From Candidatus Thorarchaeota archaeon (lineage in GTDB: Archaea; Asgardarchaeota; Thorarchaeia; Thorarchaeales; Thorarchaeaceae), in the NCBI GenBank assembly GCA_016840825.1, contig JAEORN010000239.1:1-10726 (forward strand): a stretch of 10,726 nt of DNA. The letters run 5' to 3'. Positions 5,422 through 10,726 of the stretch are shown here, in pieces. Position numbers and translations under genes: made by a program. Under the pieces are notes generated by a model. That model was not told where the DNA came from. It did no database searches and saw only the letters and a list, made by a program, of their open reading frames with translations. Within the stretch, counting starts at the first letter, position 1. Each line of letters starts with the position of its first letter.

Positions 5422-6336
5422 CTAGACTCCAGCAGTCTGAATGGCTTCCTCGAGATAGAGCCTCCTAAGACCCATGTATCTGTATGCTGGTCGGTAGATG
5501 AATGCTTCAGAATACACTATACCAGGTTGCGTCTTGAGCTCGGCAGTAAGTGTATCGAGATTATTCAAGTTGTCAACGATCGCAGCGCCCATCAGAAATG
5601 GTTCACTGACGGATTGGAAGATATTCCAGAATTCATTTTGGTATCTCGTTAGCAACATATTCATAATCTCATCCCTAGTGACTTGCTTTGGGTCCCATTT
5701 TAGCTTGAGAAGGAAGCTCAATCTATCCGCCACATTAAGACGCCATCTGAGCGAGAATTGTATTGCTTCACTTTGCTTTAGCTCTCGCAGTGTCCTTCGA
5801 ACGAGGCGCACAGTCATACCGGTTTCGCTTGCGATATCTCTAATTAACATCCTCGCGTCTTTAAGAAGGGCTTTGAGAACCCTTAGCTGAAGGTTTGTTA
5901 AGCTTGTCTTCTTTCCCCTTTGAATAATTATGATGTGCACTTCCGTGGAGCTTACACAGGGATTACTCCTAAAAGCCTCAGAAAGAGCCGCTAGCTCCAA
6001 TGAGCTTGTGTACTCTGCAAATACTAGATAGTCGCCTCCGTAGACGAGTGTGATTTGAATAACACCTCTGTTTGAAGCAATCTCTGAAATGAACTGCTCT
6101 TTATCCTCGGTGCCATCCGTATTTAGCCAGATTGCCGCGAGTTCACATTCAATCATAGCTGGTGAGAACTCAATGACAAAGTCCATTATGACTCCAGCAG
6201 CGACCATTTCATCAACTCTGCTCTTAATGGCAGTAGCAGACATTCTCAAGGATTTGGCTATCTCTCGATATGGCGTTCTACAGTCAACGGCAAGCATGCC
6301 AAGTATCTTCTTATCAATCTCATCTAATATAGTCAT
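5422..6336 (-). CDS. Double-domain Lrp/AsnC-like transcriptional regulator (paralog 2)
   Basis: A 304-residue tandem paralog of the regulator at 4379-5293. It has exactly the same length, aligns without gaps and is roughly two thirds identical by eye. It has the same HTH, RAM, HTH, RAM layout: first HTH PYREIAKSLRMSATAIKSRV, second HTH IRDIASETGMTVRLVRRTL. The first HTH and the segment EDKEQFISEIASNRG are almost unchanged between the two. The second half is more diverged, notably in the second effector domain (SVSEPFLMGAAIVDNLN against SASDPLLICAASFDNLN). The ATG at 6336 is chosen over the TTG at 6351 by alignment with paralog 1. It is divergent from the nucleoside phosphorylase gene, with 113 bases between them. 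Two paralogs with shared first HTHs may bind related sites or form mixed oligomers. Confidence 0.85.
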   Translation of the reverse strand: MTILDEIDKKILGMLAVDCRTPYREIAKSLRMSATAIKSRVDEMVAAGVIMDFVIEFSPAMIECELAAIWLNTDGTEDKEQFISEIASNRGVIQITLVYGGDYLVFAEYTSSLELAALSEAFRSNPCVSSTEVHIIIIQRGKKTSLTNLQLRVLKALLKDARMLIRDIASETGMTVRLVRRTLRELKQSEAIQFSLRWRLNVADRLSFLLKLKWDPKQVTRDEIMNMLLTRYQNEFWNIFQSVSEPFLMGAAIVDNLNNLDTLTAELKTQPGIVYSEAFIYRPAYRYMGLRRLYLEEAIQTAGV

Positions 6337-6365
6337 TAAGTGAATTATCAAAAATCGGCTCTATG

Positions 6366-6376
6366 AATATTTTGAT
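6366..6376 (-). promoter_or_regulatory. Possible BRE/TATA of Lrp-like paralog 2
   Basis: ATCAAAATATT on the minus strand resembles an A-rich BRE followed by a TATA-like element. It is centred about 33 bases before the ATG at 6336 and would give a leader of only a few bases, in line with the lack of a Shine-Dalgarno. This is weak pattern evidence only. Confidence 0.3.
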
Positions 6377-6419
6377 AGACAGGTCTTCTAATAAACTAGC
6401 ATAACTTCTCTGCTGTACA

Positions 6420-6425
6420 TTTAAG
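6420..6425 (+). promoter_or_regulatory. TATA-like element of the nucleoside phosphorylase gene
   Basis: TTTAAG is centred about 28 bases before the ATG at 6450, the spacing expected for a leaderless archaeal transcript. No Shine-Dalgarno precedes the ATG, which fits. The 6337-6449 interval therefore probably holds two divergent promoters. Confidence 0.35.
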
Positions 6426-6449
6426 ACTAAGAACGTAACCTAGTTATGT

Positions 6450-7211
6450 ATGGCACATCCAGGAGTCATGAGAGGTGAAGACGGGAGAACACCTCATATC
6501 AAATTGAAGGAAGACGAGATTGCTAGACATGTTTTGCTACCCGGTTCTCCTGAACGTGCAAGACTTGCAGCATCAATGTTTGATGAGTGCGATGAAAAGT
6601 CGTTTCATCGGGAGTATCTCTCCTTCACTGGCAAGTACAAGGGTGTTGATGTCACGGTGATGTCAACGGGTATGGGATGCTTTTCAGCCGTGACAGCAGT
6701 CGAGGAACTCGCAGCTATCGGAGCGGACACCTTCATTCGCATTGGATCATGTGCGACTTACCAGAGAGAGATTGGATTAGGTGACAATATAATCGCAACC
6801 GGATGTATTAGGGACGAGGGGTGCACATTGGAATTCGCACCTCTATCATTCCCTGCAATACCAGACCTAGAGGTTCTAACAGGGCTTATTGAATCAGCAA
6901 AAGAGATTGGAGTAAGATATCATACAGGAATTGTAAGGACTTGCGAGAACTTCTACCTGCGAGAGCGGTCCCCAAAACTCAATGAGCAGTATGCCAGACT
7001 TGGTGCTGTAGCACTTGAGATGGAATTATCAGCTATCCTGATGGCAGCAATTGATCTAGGAAAAAGAGCAGGCGGCATTCTTACTGTTGGTTCGAACCTA
7101 GTGACAACTGAGAACCGTTACAAAGGACAGCGTGTTGCTGAGTTTGAGGCTGGGGAGAAGAATATGATCAAGATTGCTCTGGAAACACTCAAGCGATTAA
7201 ACAGTCAATAA
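6450..7211 (+). CDS. Nucleoside phosphorylase (PNP/UDP family), base specificity unclear
   Basis: A 253-residue cytoplasmic enzyme expected to cleave a nucleoside with phosphate to a free base and ribose 1-phosphate, in nucleoside salvage. It aligns along its length with E. coli uridine phosphorylase: LPGSPERA (30-37, phosphate loop with Arg36), HRE (53-55), STGMGCFSAVTAVEEL (72-87), RIGS (97-100, phosphate-binding Arg97) and EMEL (190-193, ribose-binding Glu). Deviations are Phe in place of the usual Pro/Ala in the family signature (GCFS), and RIGSCA where RIGTTG is typical. The uracil-binding Gln/Arg pair after the FY motif (168-169) is not evident in an ungapped alignment. The catalytic Asp of hexameric purine phosphorylases is also not seen (TVGSNL). 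The family is firm but the substrate is open. It is divergent from an Lrp-like regulator and convergent with the next minus-strand gene. Confidence 0.88.
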   Translation: MAHPGVMRGEDGRTPHIKLKEDEIARHVLLPGSPERARLAASMFDECDEKSFHREYLSFTGKYKGVDVTVMSTGMGCFSAVTAVEELAAIGADTFIRIGSCATYQREIGLGDNIIATGCIRDEGCTLEFAPLSFPAIPDLEVLTGLIESAKEIGVRYHTGIVRTCENFYLRERSPKLNEQYARLGAVALEMELSAILMAAIDLGKRAGGILTVGSNLVTTENRYKGQRVAEFEAGEKNMIKIALETLKRLNSQ

Positions 7212-7212
7212 G

Positions 7213-7875
7213 TCACTTCTCCTCAGGACGCACAAATCCCTCATCAATGAGCCGGCAAGCAATGCTTCGGAATCCAGGACATTTACTCCATCGCATTTCG
7301 TATTCACAGTTTTTACACTCGTGCAATATTTCGAAACTTCGTTTGATATTCAGAATCGTGACGAATCCAAGATAGAGAATGAGAATGAATAGCATCTTGA
7401 AAAGGAGAAGTGGAGAGAGAAGACCATCAATGAGAAGGATAGACCAGCAGATAGATGCAAATCCGGAACCTAACAAGAACTTAGAGCCCACCTTTGCTTT
7501 CTTACTTCCCTCTACAACGCCTGAGAAACTCACAACAAAATACACTAGAATCGCCAATCCTCCTCCCCAAAAAAGGTAGAATCGAATAAGTAAACTCTCA
7601 TCAACCAGCCAGATTAGCAACAGTAAAACCATTGCTCCAAAGAATGAGAGCGTATTGAAAGTACAACCTATGCACCATCTTCGCCCGCGAATAGCAACTG
7701 AGTGGCCGTCGAAATGACCACACGAGGGATGATGTGAAGTAATGAACGGATCAGTAATCTTGAGGAATTGGAGAGGATGTCGAATTACGCGGCCCATATC
7801 AAGCAAAAGCCTTCCACGACTAGAGTCATCAAGAATCTCGTCACACGGTCTTGTGTCTTTACCATCCTCTACCAA
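7213..7875 (-). CDS. Cys/His-rich four-helix membrane protein, unknown function
   Basis: With a TTG start at 7875 this is a 220-residue membrane protein. A soluble N-terminus carries CGHFDGH (52-58) and WCIGC (67-71). About four hydrophobic segments follow (near 72-91, 96-122, 132-150 and 154-176), then a cytoplasmic-type tail with CKNC (187-190) and further Cys at 199 and 207. The arrangement H/C, HxxxH, CxxC before the first helix recalls DUF2085-like membrane proteins, but I cannot assign it firmly. The Cys/His sets could bind a metal or redox cofactor. The frame is open to 7953 and overlaps the upstream gene, so the start is uncertain: TTG 7875 leaves a 19-base gap to the upstream stop, and ATG 7797 is another option. 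It forms one unit with the gene at 7895-8275 and ends one base past the phosphorylase gene, tail to tail. Confidence 0.7.
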   Translation of the reverse strand: MVEDGKDTRPCDEILDDSSRGRLLLDMGRVIRHPLQFLKITDPFITSHHPSCGHFDGHSVAIRGRRWCIGCTFNTLSFFGAMVLLLLIWLVDESLLIRFYLFWGGGLAILVYFVVSFSGVVEGSKKAKVGSKFLLGSGFASICWSILLIDGLLSPLLLFKMLFILILYLGFVTILNIKRSFEILHECKNCEYEMRWSKCPGFRSIACRLIDEGFVRPEEK

Positions 7876-7894
7876 TTCCTCGACGACCTGGAGC

Positions 7895-8275
7895 TTATGG
7901 ATATGGAAACATCGGAAGCAGTCCGGCCAAAATAGCTGCAAAGATGGAGCCAAAGACGAATATGAGTAGTAGTATCATTACGATGATCTGAATTATTCCA
8001 CCCAGAATCCAGGCTATGAGTGCACCACCCCAACCGACATTGTGTCGACTCTTGATGAAGTACCAGGCAATGAAACAGCCAAGACAGGGAATCCAAATGA
8101 CAAGTGACATGAGAAGAGCAGTCACAAATGTAGTGCCAATCTCTCTATTACTGCCATTCACAAAACCAAGCCCAATACCAAGAAATACTCCTTGAATGAT
8201 TAGATTTAGAATGAAGATTAGAAAGATTAGCAGGAAAATCATTTCGAGCGTAAGCCCGAATAACCATGGTTGCAA
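7895..8275 (-). CDS. Small multi-pass membrane protein, unknown function
   Basis: A 126-residue, very hydrophobic protein with segments near residues 12-39 and 48-74 and a long one at 84-120 that could be one or two helices. A short polar loop, SRHNVGWGG (76-84), precedes the last segment. No catalytic motif is recognised. The start is TTG at 8275, supported by GGAGG 9 bases upstream. It is the first gene of a two-gene minus-strand unit with the Cys/His-rich membrane protein, which suggests a shared membrane role, but no function can be given. Confidence 0.75.
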   Translation of the reverse strand: MQPWLFGLTLEMIFLLIFLIFILNLIIQGVFLGIGLGFVNGSNREIGTTFVTALLMSLVIWIPCLGCFIAWYFIKSRHNVGWGGALIAWILGGIIQIIVMILLLIFVFGSIFAAILAGLLPMFPYP

Positions 8276-8320
8276 ATTATCTCGCCTCCAAAGAAAATTA
8301 GATTCCTTTCAATCAAGCCT

Positions 8321-8337
8321 TGGTTAAAAGATTTCCG
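8321..8337 (-). promoter_or_regulatory. BRE/TATA-like promoter of the membrane protein pair
   Basis: On the minus strand CGGAAATCTTTTAACCA fits the archaeal pattern of a BRE (CGGAAA) directly followed by a TATA-like element (TCTTTTAA). A start about 26 bases downstream would fall near 8300 and leave a leader of about 25 bases that contains the GGAGG of the first gene. The interval 8276-8465 shows nothing else. Confidence 0.45.
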
Positions 8338-8465
8338 AGAAATCCTGATGCAATGTGAGAAGCACTATGATGTTTGGCAAACTTAAAGGTTGAAGAACAA
8401 GAAAATGATGTGATGATAGCAATTCGTAAATATGCAAAATGAGGACAAGATTCAGTTTCTTGACG

Positions 8466-8933
8466 TTACTTAATTGTTACTGCTGACATAGTCTTTGACC
8501 AGATGATTTCTGGGGGAGTGTTGTCCTCAAGTGCATGTATTTTCTCAGAGGTCTCTAAATGCATCCTAAGAGTATCCACACAGGCTCTTAATTTGGACTC
8601 ACTATCAGAATGACCTAGGCTGATAGGATTAGGACCAACTGGACGTCCATGCTTGAGCGCAGTGTAGAAGCAAGCCTCAATCCCCTTGGCACCCATTTTA
8701 TGTGCACGTTGACCTACTGTCATGATGAGATCTAGATCTTCCTGCGTTTCAATCGCCATATAGTATGCTGGTCTGAGAGGATGTGACCTATCAGTAAACT
8801 TCACTATGCGAGAACCTTCAGGAAATCTAGTGCCCAGACAGGTGTTACATCTCCACTCACCAGCCTCACAGAACGAGTCATAGACATACTGTAGACTCTC
8901 TGTGGACCCACATGCTCCACATCGATTGGACAT
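8466..8933 (-). CDS. Zinc-ribbon protein of unknown function
   Basis: A 155-residue soluble protein with an N-terminal zinc-ribbon pattern: CGAC (5-8) paired with CNTC (29-32), plus an extra Cys22. The rest (about 40-155) contains an acidic ETQEDLDLIM stretch and a KMGAKGIEACFYTAL segment that looks helical; I do not recognise the family. No membrane segment or signal peptide is present. The ATG at 8933 has GGGG 7 bases upstream as ribosome binding site, and that site can pair with a complementary block in the leader. It is divergent from the TrmB/MEDS-like regulator, which makes it a candidate target of that regulator by position. Confidence 0.75.
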   Translation of the reverse strand: MSNRCGACGSTESLQYVYDSFCEAGEWRCNTCLGTRFPEGSRIVKFTDRSHPLRPAYYMAIETQEDLDLIMTVGQRAHKMGAKGIEACFYTALKHGRPVGPNPISLGHSDSESKLRACVDTLRMHLETSEKIHALEDNTPPEIIWSKTMSAVTIK

Positions 8934-8938
8934 TTCAG

Positions 8939-8967
8939 TACCCCTTATTCTCTCGGACTAGGGGGTA
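8939..8967. promoter_or_regulatory. TACCCC/GGGGTA inverted repeat over the zinc-ribbon gene leader
   Basis: TACCCC (8939-8944) and GGGGTA (8962-8967) are complementary with 17 bases between them. In the minus-strand RNA the downstream arm is the GGGG ribosome binding site of the zinc-ribbon gene, so the hairpin would hide it. As DNA it could be a split operator. A further GGGGGTA lies at 9096-9102 in front of the divergent regulator gene. Confidence 0.35.
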
Positions 8968-8990
8968 TTATGAAAATCGAAGAACATGAG

Positions 8991-9001
8991 ATGTTATATT
9001 C
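8991..9001 (-). promoter_or_regulatory. TATA-like element of the zinc-ribbon gene
   Basis: AGAATATAACA on the minus strand is the best TATA-like stretch upstream of the zinc-ribbon gene. A start about 26 bases downstream would give a leader of nearly 40 bases that includes the TACCCC/GGGGTA pair. Confidence 0.35.
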
Positions 9002-9041
9002 TCTGTGTGATACTAGCAAAATCGGGAAATTCTACTTTTTA

Positions 9042-9057
9042 CCAAAATGCTAAATAT
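9042..9057 (+). promoter_or_regulatory. BRE/TATA-like promoter of the TrmB/MEDS-like regulator
   Basis: CCAAAATGCTAAATAT combines an A-rich BRE-like part with a TAAATAT TATA-like element. Transcription would begin near 9080, leaving a leader of about 30 bases with the GGGGG ribosome binding site at 9096-9100. Confidence 0.4.
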
Positions 9058-9109
9058 GGAATCATGGAATATTGTGTGTTTTTCTACAATTCGAAGGGGG
9101 TAAATCATA

Positions 9110-10522
9110 TTGACGATGCTAGAAGATAGCGCCAAACTGCTATCTGAATTTGGCCTCACATATTATGAGTCCATAGTCTACATTACTGCCCTCAAGATTG
9201 GTGTTACTACCGCAAGCAGAATAGCAAAACAAGCCAATATACGCCGTGAAGAAGTCTACAGAACCATACCGAAACTTGAGAAGATAGGTCTTATTGAGCG
9301 AATTCTCGGAAGACCTGCGAAAGTCAAAGCACTTCCACTACAAGATGGTCTCAATACGCTTTTTGAGATGAAAGAGGAAGAGACAAGTCATGAGTTGCGG
9401 CAGCTTCTCTCAAAGAAGGAGGAGGTCCTCAAGAAGTTCGATCAAGTGTTTCAAAGTCAGAAACAAGAAGAAGAACAATCCCATTTTGTCTTAATATCAG
9501 AAAAAGACGTTCTTACTAGAAAGGTCACATCAGCTATCACCAATGCAAAAAAGAGCGTTGATTTTGTGGACTCATTTGAGAATGCCTTTCGATTCATTTT
9601 GTCCTATGGTGATGTACTAAAGATAGCAAAGAAGAAGAATGTGGATGTACATATCCTAACCGAGTGTCCTGATGAGATTGGATTAATTCCTGAATATTTG
9701 AAAAAACAAATACCCCACAACTCATTCACAGTTCGTTATTCGGAGAAAATACCAAGCCGCTATATTCTCTTTGATAAGAACCAAGCAATGATCACAACTT
9801 CTGCTGGTAGTTCGTTTAGCGATGGTCAGTGTCTATGGACAAATTCTCCTAGTCTGGTCGGGATTATCCAGAGGGACTTTGAGGAACAATTTCGCGACGC
9901 ATTGGATTGGAGAAACCTCTCTATTGCGCCGCCTCAAAAACTGACTCGAATCCTCAATAGGTTGAGACCACGAGACCATGTTGTTCTCTTCTATGACTCT
10001 GTTCAATCCAAATACAATACTCTATTTCCGTATATTACTCATGGTCTAAATCGAGGAGAAGCAGCAGCCTATATCTGCTCAGAGGAATCACCTGATGAAA
10101 TCAGAGTGGGTATGACCAACTATGGCATTGATGTGAAAAAACACGAGAAAAGCGGCGCTTTGCAGATATTCAACTACTCTGACATTTACATAGTGGATGG
10201 AGAGGTTGATCTCCAGCATATTATGGAATTCTGGAACAAGGCGTATAATGAAGCCTTGTCTAAAGGATTCAAAGGATTGCGGGTCACTGGAGAGATGAGT
10301 TGTTTCATCAAGCACGATTTGGTCCAAGAATTAGTTGAGTACGAAAGGGCACTTCATTCAGTTCTTGATATACCTATGACAGCCATTTGTGCATACAATG
10401 CAGAGATTCTATCATCAATTGAAAATCCAATTGATATCTATTCAGAACTGGTCAAAGCTCACGGAAAAGTACTCTTTGCAGGAGAAGATAGCATCGGCAA
10501 GATTGAAGTCCGAGCTGGCTAA
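9110..10522 (+). CDS. TrmB-like transcriptional regulator with C-terminal MEDS-like sensory domain
   Basis: A 470-residue three-part regulator. Residues 10-75 are a TrmB-type winged helix (FGLTYYESIVYITALKIG at the start, EVYRTIPKLEKIGLIE in the recognition part). Residues 80-125 form a charged coiled-coil linker. Residues 126-265 resemble the TrmB effector region with a phospholipase-D-like fold (SVDFVDS, then SRYILFDKNQAMIT). Residues 287-455 match the MEDS (DcmR-type) sensory domain: RDHVVLFYDS, HGLNRGEAAAYIC, FKGLRVTGEMS and LVEYERALHS, with a terminal His451. MEDS domains are known from methanogen and methylotroph regulators and are thought to sense small ligands. TTG at 9110 with GGGGG 9 bases upstream is preferred over the ATG at 9116. 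It is divergent from the zinc-ribbon gene; the ligand and targets are unknown. Typical TrmB proteins are about 250-350 residues, so this is an extended form. Confidence 0.85.
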   Translation: MTMLEDSAKLLSEFGLTYYESIVYITALKIGVTTASRIAKQANIRREEVYRTIPKLEKIGLIERILGRPAKVKALPLQDGLNTLFEMKEEETSHELRQLLSKKEEVLKKFDQVFQSQKQEEEQSHFVLISEKDVLTRKVTSAITNAKKSVDFVDSFENAFRFILSYGDVLKIAKKKNVDVHILTECPDEIGLIPEYLKKQIPHNSFTVRYSEKIPSRYILFDKNQAMITTSAGSSFSDGQCLWTNSPSLVGIIQRDFEEQFRDALDWRNLSIAPPQKLTRILNRLRPRDHVVLFYDSVQSKYNTLFPYITHGLNRGEAAAYICSEESPDEIRVGMTNYGIDVKKHEKSGALQIFNYSDIYIVDGEVDLQHIMEFWNKAYNEALSKGFKGLRVTGEMSCFIKHDLVQELVEYERALHSVLDIPMTAICAYNAEILSSIENPIDIYSELVKAHGKVLFAGEDSIGKIEVRAG

Positions 10523-10537
10523 TAGTCCGTTCTCCAT

Positions 10538-10726
10538 CTATGAAGGAAGATAGATCCATTGGCGCATATCTGAAAGGCACGGATACCTTCTGATAAGACG
10601 TTTCTTCAAAAGTTTCCTTAACGCATACCTAACTGTTCTTGGAGCAAATGAAACATTATCTATGAGTTGCTTGGGTGTTACACCATTCTTTCCAGTTTCT
10701 CTTAAAACAGACAAGACAATCATCTG
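10538..10726 (-). CDS. Winged-helix DNA-binding protein, C-terminal part (5' end beyond window)
   Basis: An open minus-strand frame continues through the right edge and ends at TAG 10540-10538. The visible residues form a winged helix: TPKQLIDNVSFAPRTVRYAL as helix-turn-helix, then RKLLKKRLIRRYP and DMRQWIYLP as the wing. The pattern matches archaeal MarR-like small regulators with 'RTVRYALrkLlekgLv...DmR...Y'. An ATG at 10723 exists, but the frame stays open upstream, so the true start may lie outside. It is convergent with the TrmB/MEDS-like gene, 15 bases apart. Confidence 0.7.
   Translation of the reverse strand, partial: QMIVLSVLRETGKNGVTPKQLIDNVSFAPRTVRYALRKLLKKRLIRRYPCLSDMRQWIYLPS

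Noticed and set aside
4379..6336. The two Lrp-like genes as a mobile or recent repeat
   Set aside because: They are similar in protein but clearly diverged in DNA and show no terminal repeats or transposase, so they are old tandem paralogs.
7869..8096. Minus-strand open frame of 75 codons overlapping both membrane protein genes
   Set aside because: It is in a third frame across a strongly supported hydrophobic gene; the His/Trp/Ser-rich composition is typical of an out-of-frame reading of membrane codons.

Overview
The window looks archaeal. The regulators are of archaeal type: two tandem Lrp/AsnC-like proteins with a doubled HTH-plus-effector layout, a TrmB-like regulator fused to a MEDS-like sensor, and a small winged-helix protein at the right edge. 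Many genes start with TTG or GTG behind a strong GGAGG, and several upstream regions carry BRE/TATA-like elements. The mix resembles what is seen in Asgard archaea such as Thorarchaeota, but that placement is an inference and cannot be fixed from this sequence alone. No RNA genes, CRISPR arrays or insertion sequences were found, and there is no gene-free stretch longer than about 250 bases.

Left part (1-4378, all minus strand): two ABC-2 type exporter operons in tandem. Operon B (4006 to 2310) encodes an ATPase and a permease that overlap by one base, and it ends in a hairpin plus T-rich tract. Operon A (2065 leftwards) encodes an ATPase, a permease and an unrecognised third gene that runs off the left edge. 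Each operon is preceded by a related promoter segment of about 95 bases and a long palindrome.

The most interesting structure is what sits around those palindromes. The segment 'end of an Lrp-like regulator gene, palindrome, promoter, start of an ABC ATPase gene' is present twice, at about 1806-2260 and about 4028-4430. In the left copy the ATPase is intact and the regulator is reduced to its last codons. In the right copy the regulator is intact and the ATPase is reduced to a 77-codon open fragment that has lost its Walker A lysine. That fragment now sits as a leader ORF in front of operon B, and its stop codon overlaps the ribosome binding site of the operon B ATPase. The two palindromes differ in sequence, but several changes are matched on both arms, so their symmetry appears to have been kept. 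This suggests an ancestral regulator-plus-exporter module that was duplicated and decayed reciprocally, with its control region recruited to a second exporter.

Middle (4379-7211): two full-length paralogous Lrp-like regulators in tandem on the minus strand, then a divergently transcribed nucleoside phosphorylase family gene on the plus strand.

Right part (7213-10726): two membrane protein genes in one minus-strand unit (the downstream one rich in Cys and His), a minus-strand zinc-ribbon protein, a divergent plus-strand TrmB/MEDS regulator, and a partial winged-helix gene convergent with it. The zinc-ribbon gene and the TrmB-like gene share a divergent control region that holds repeated GGGGTA blocks.
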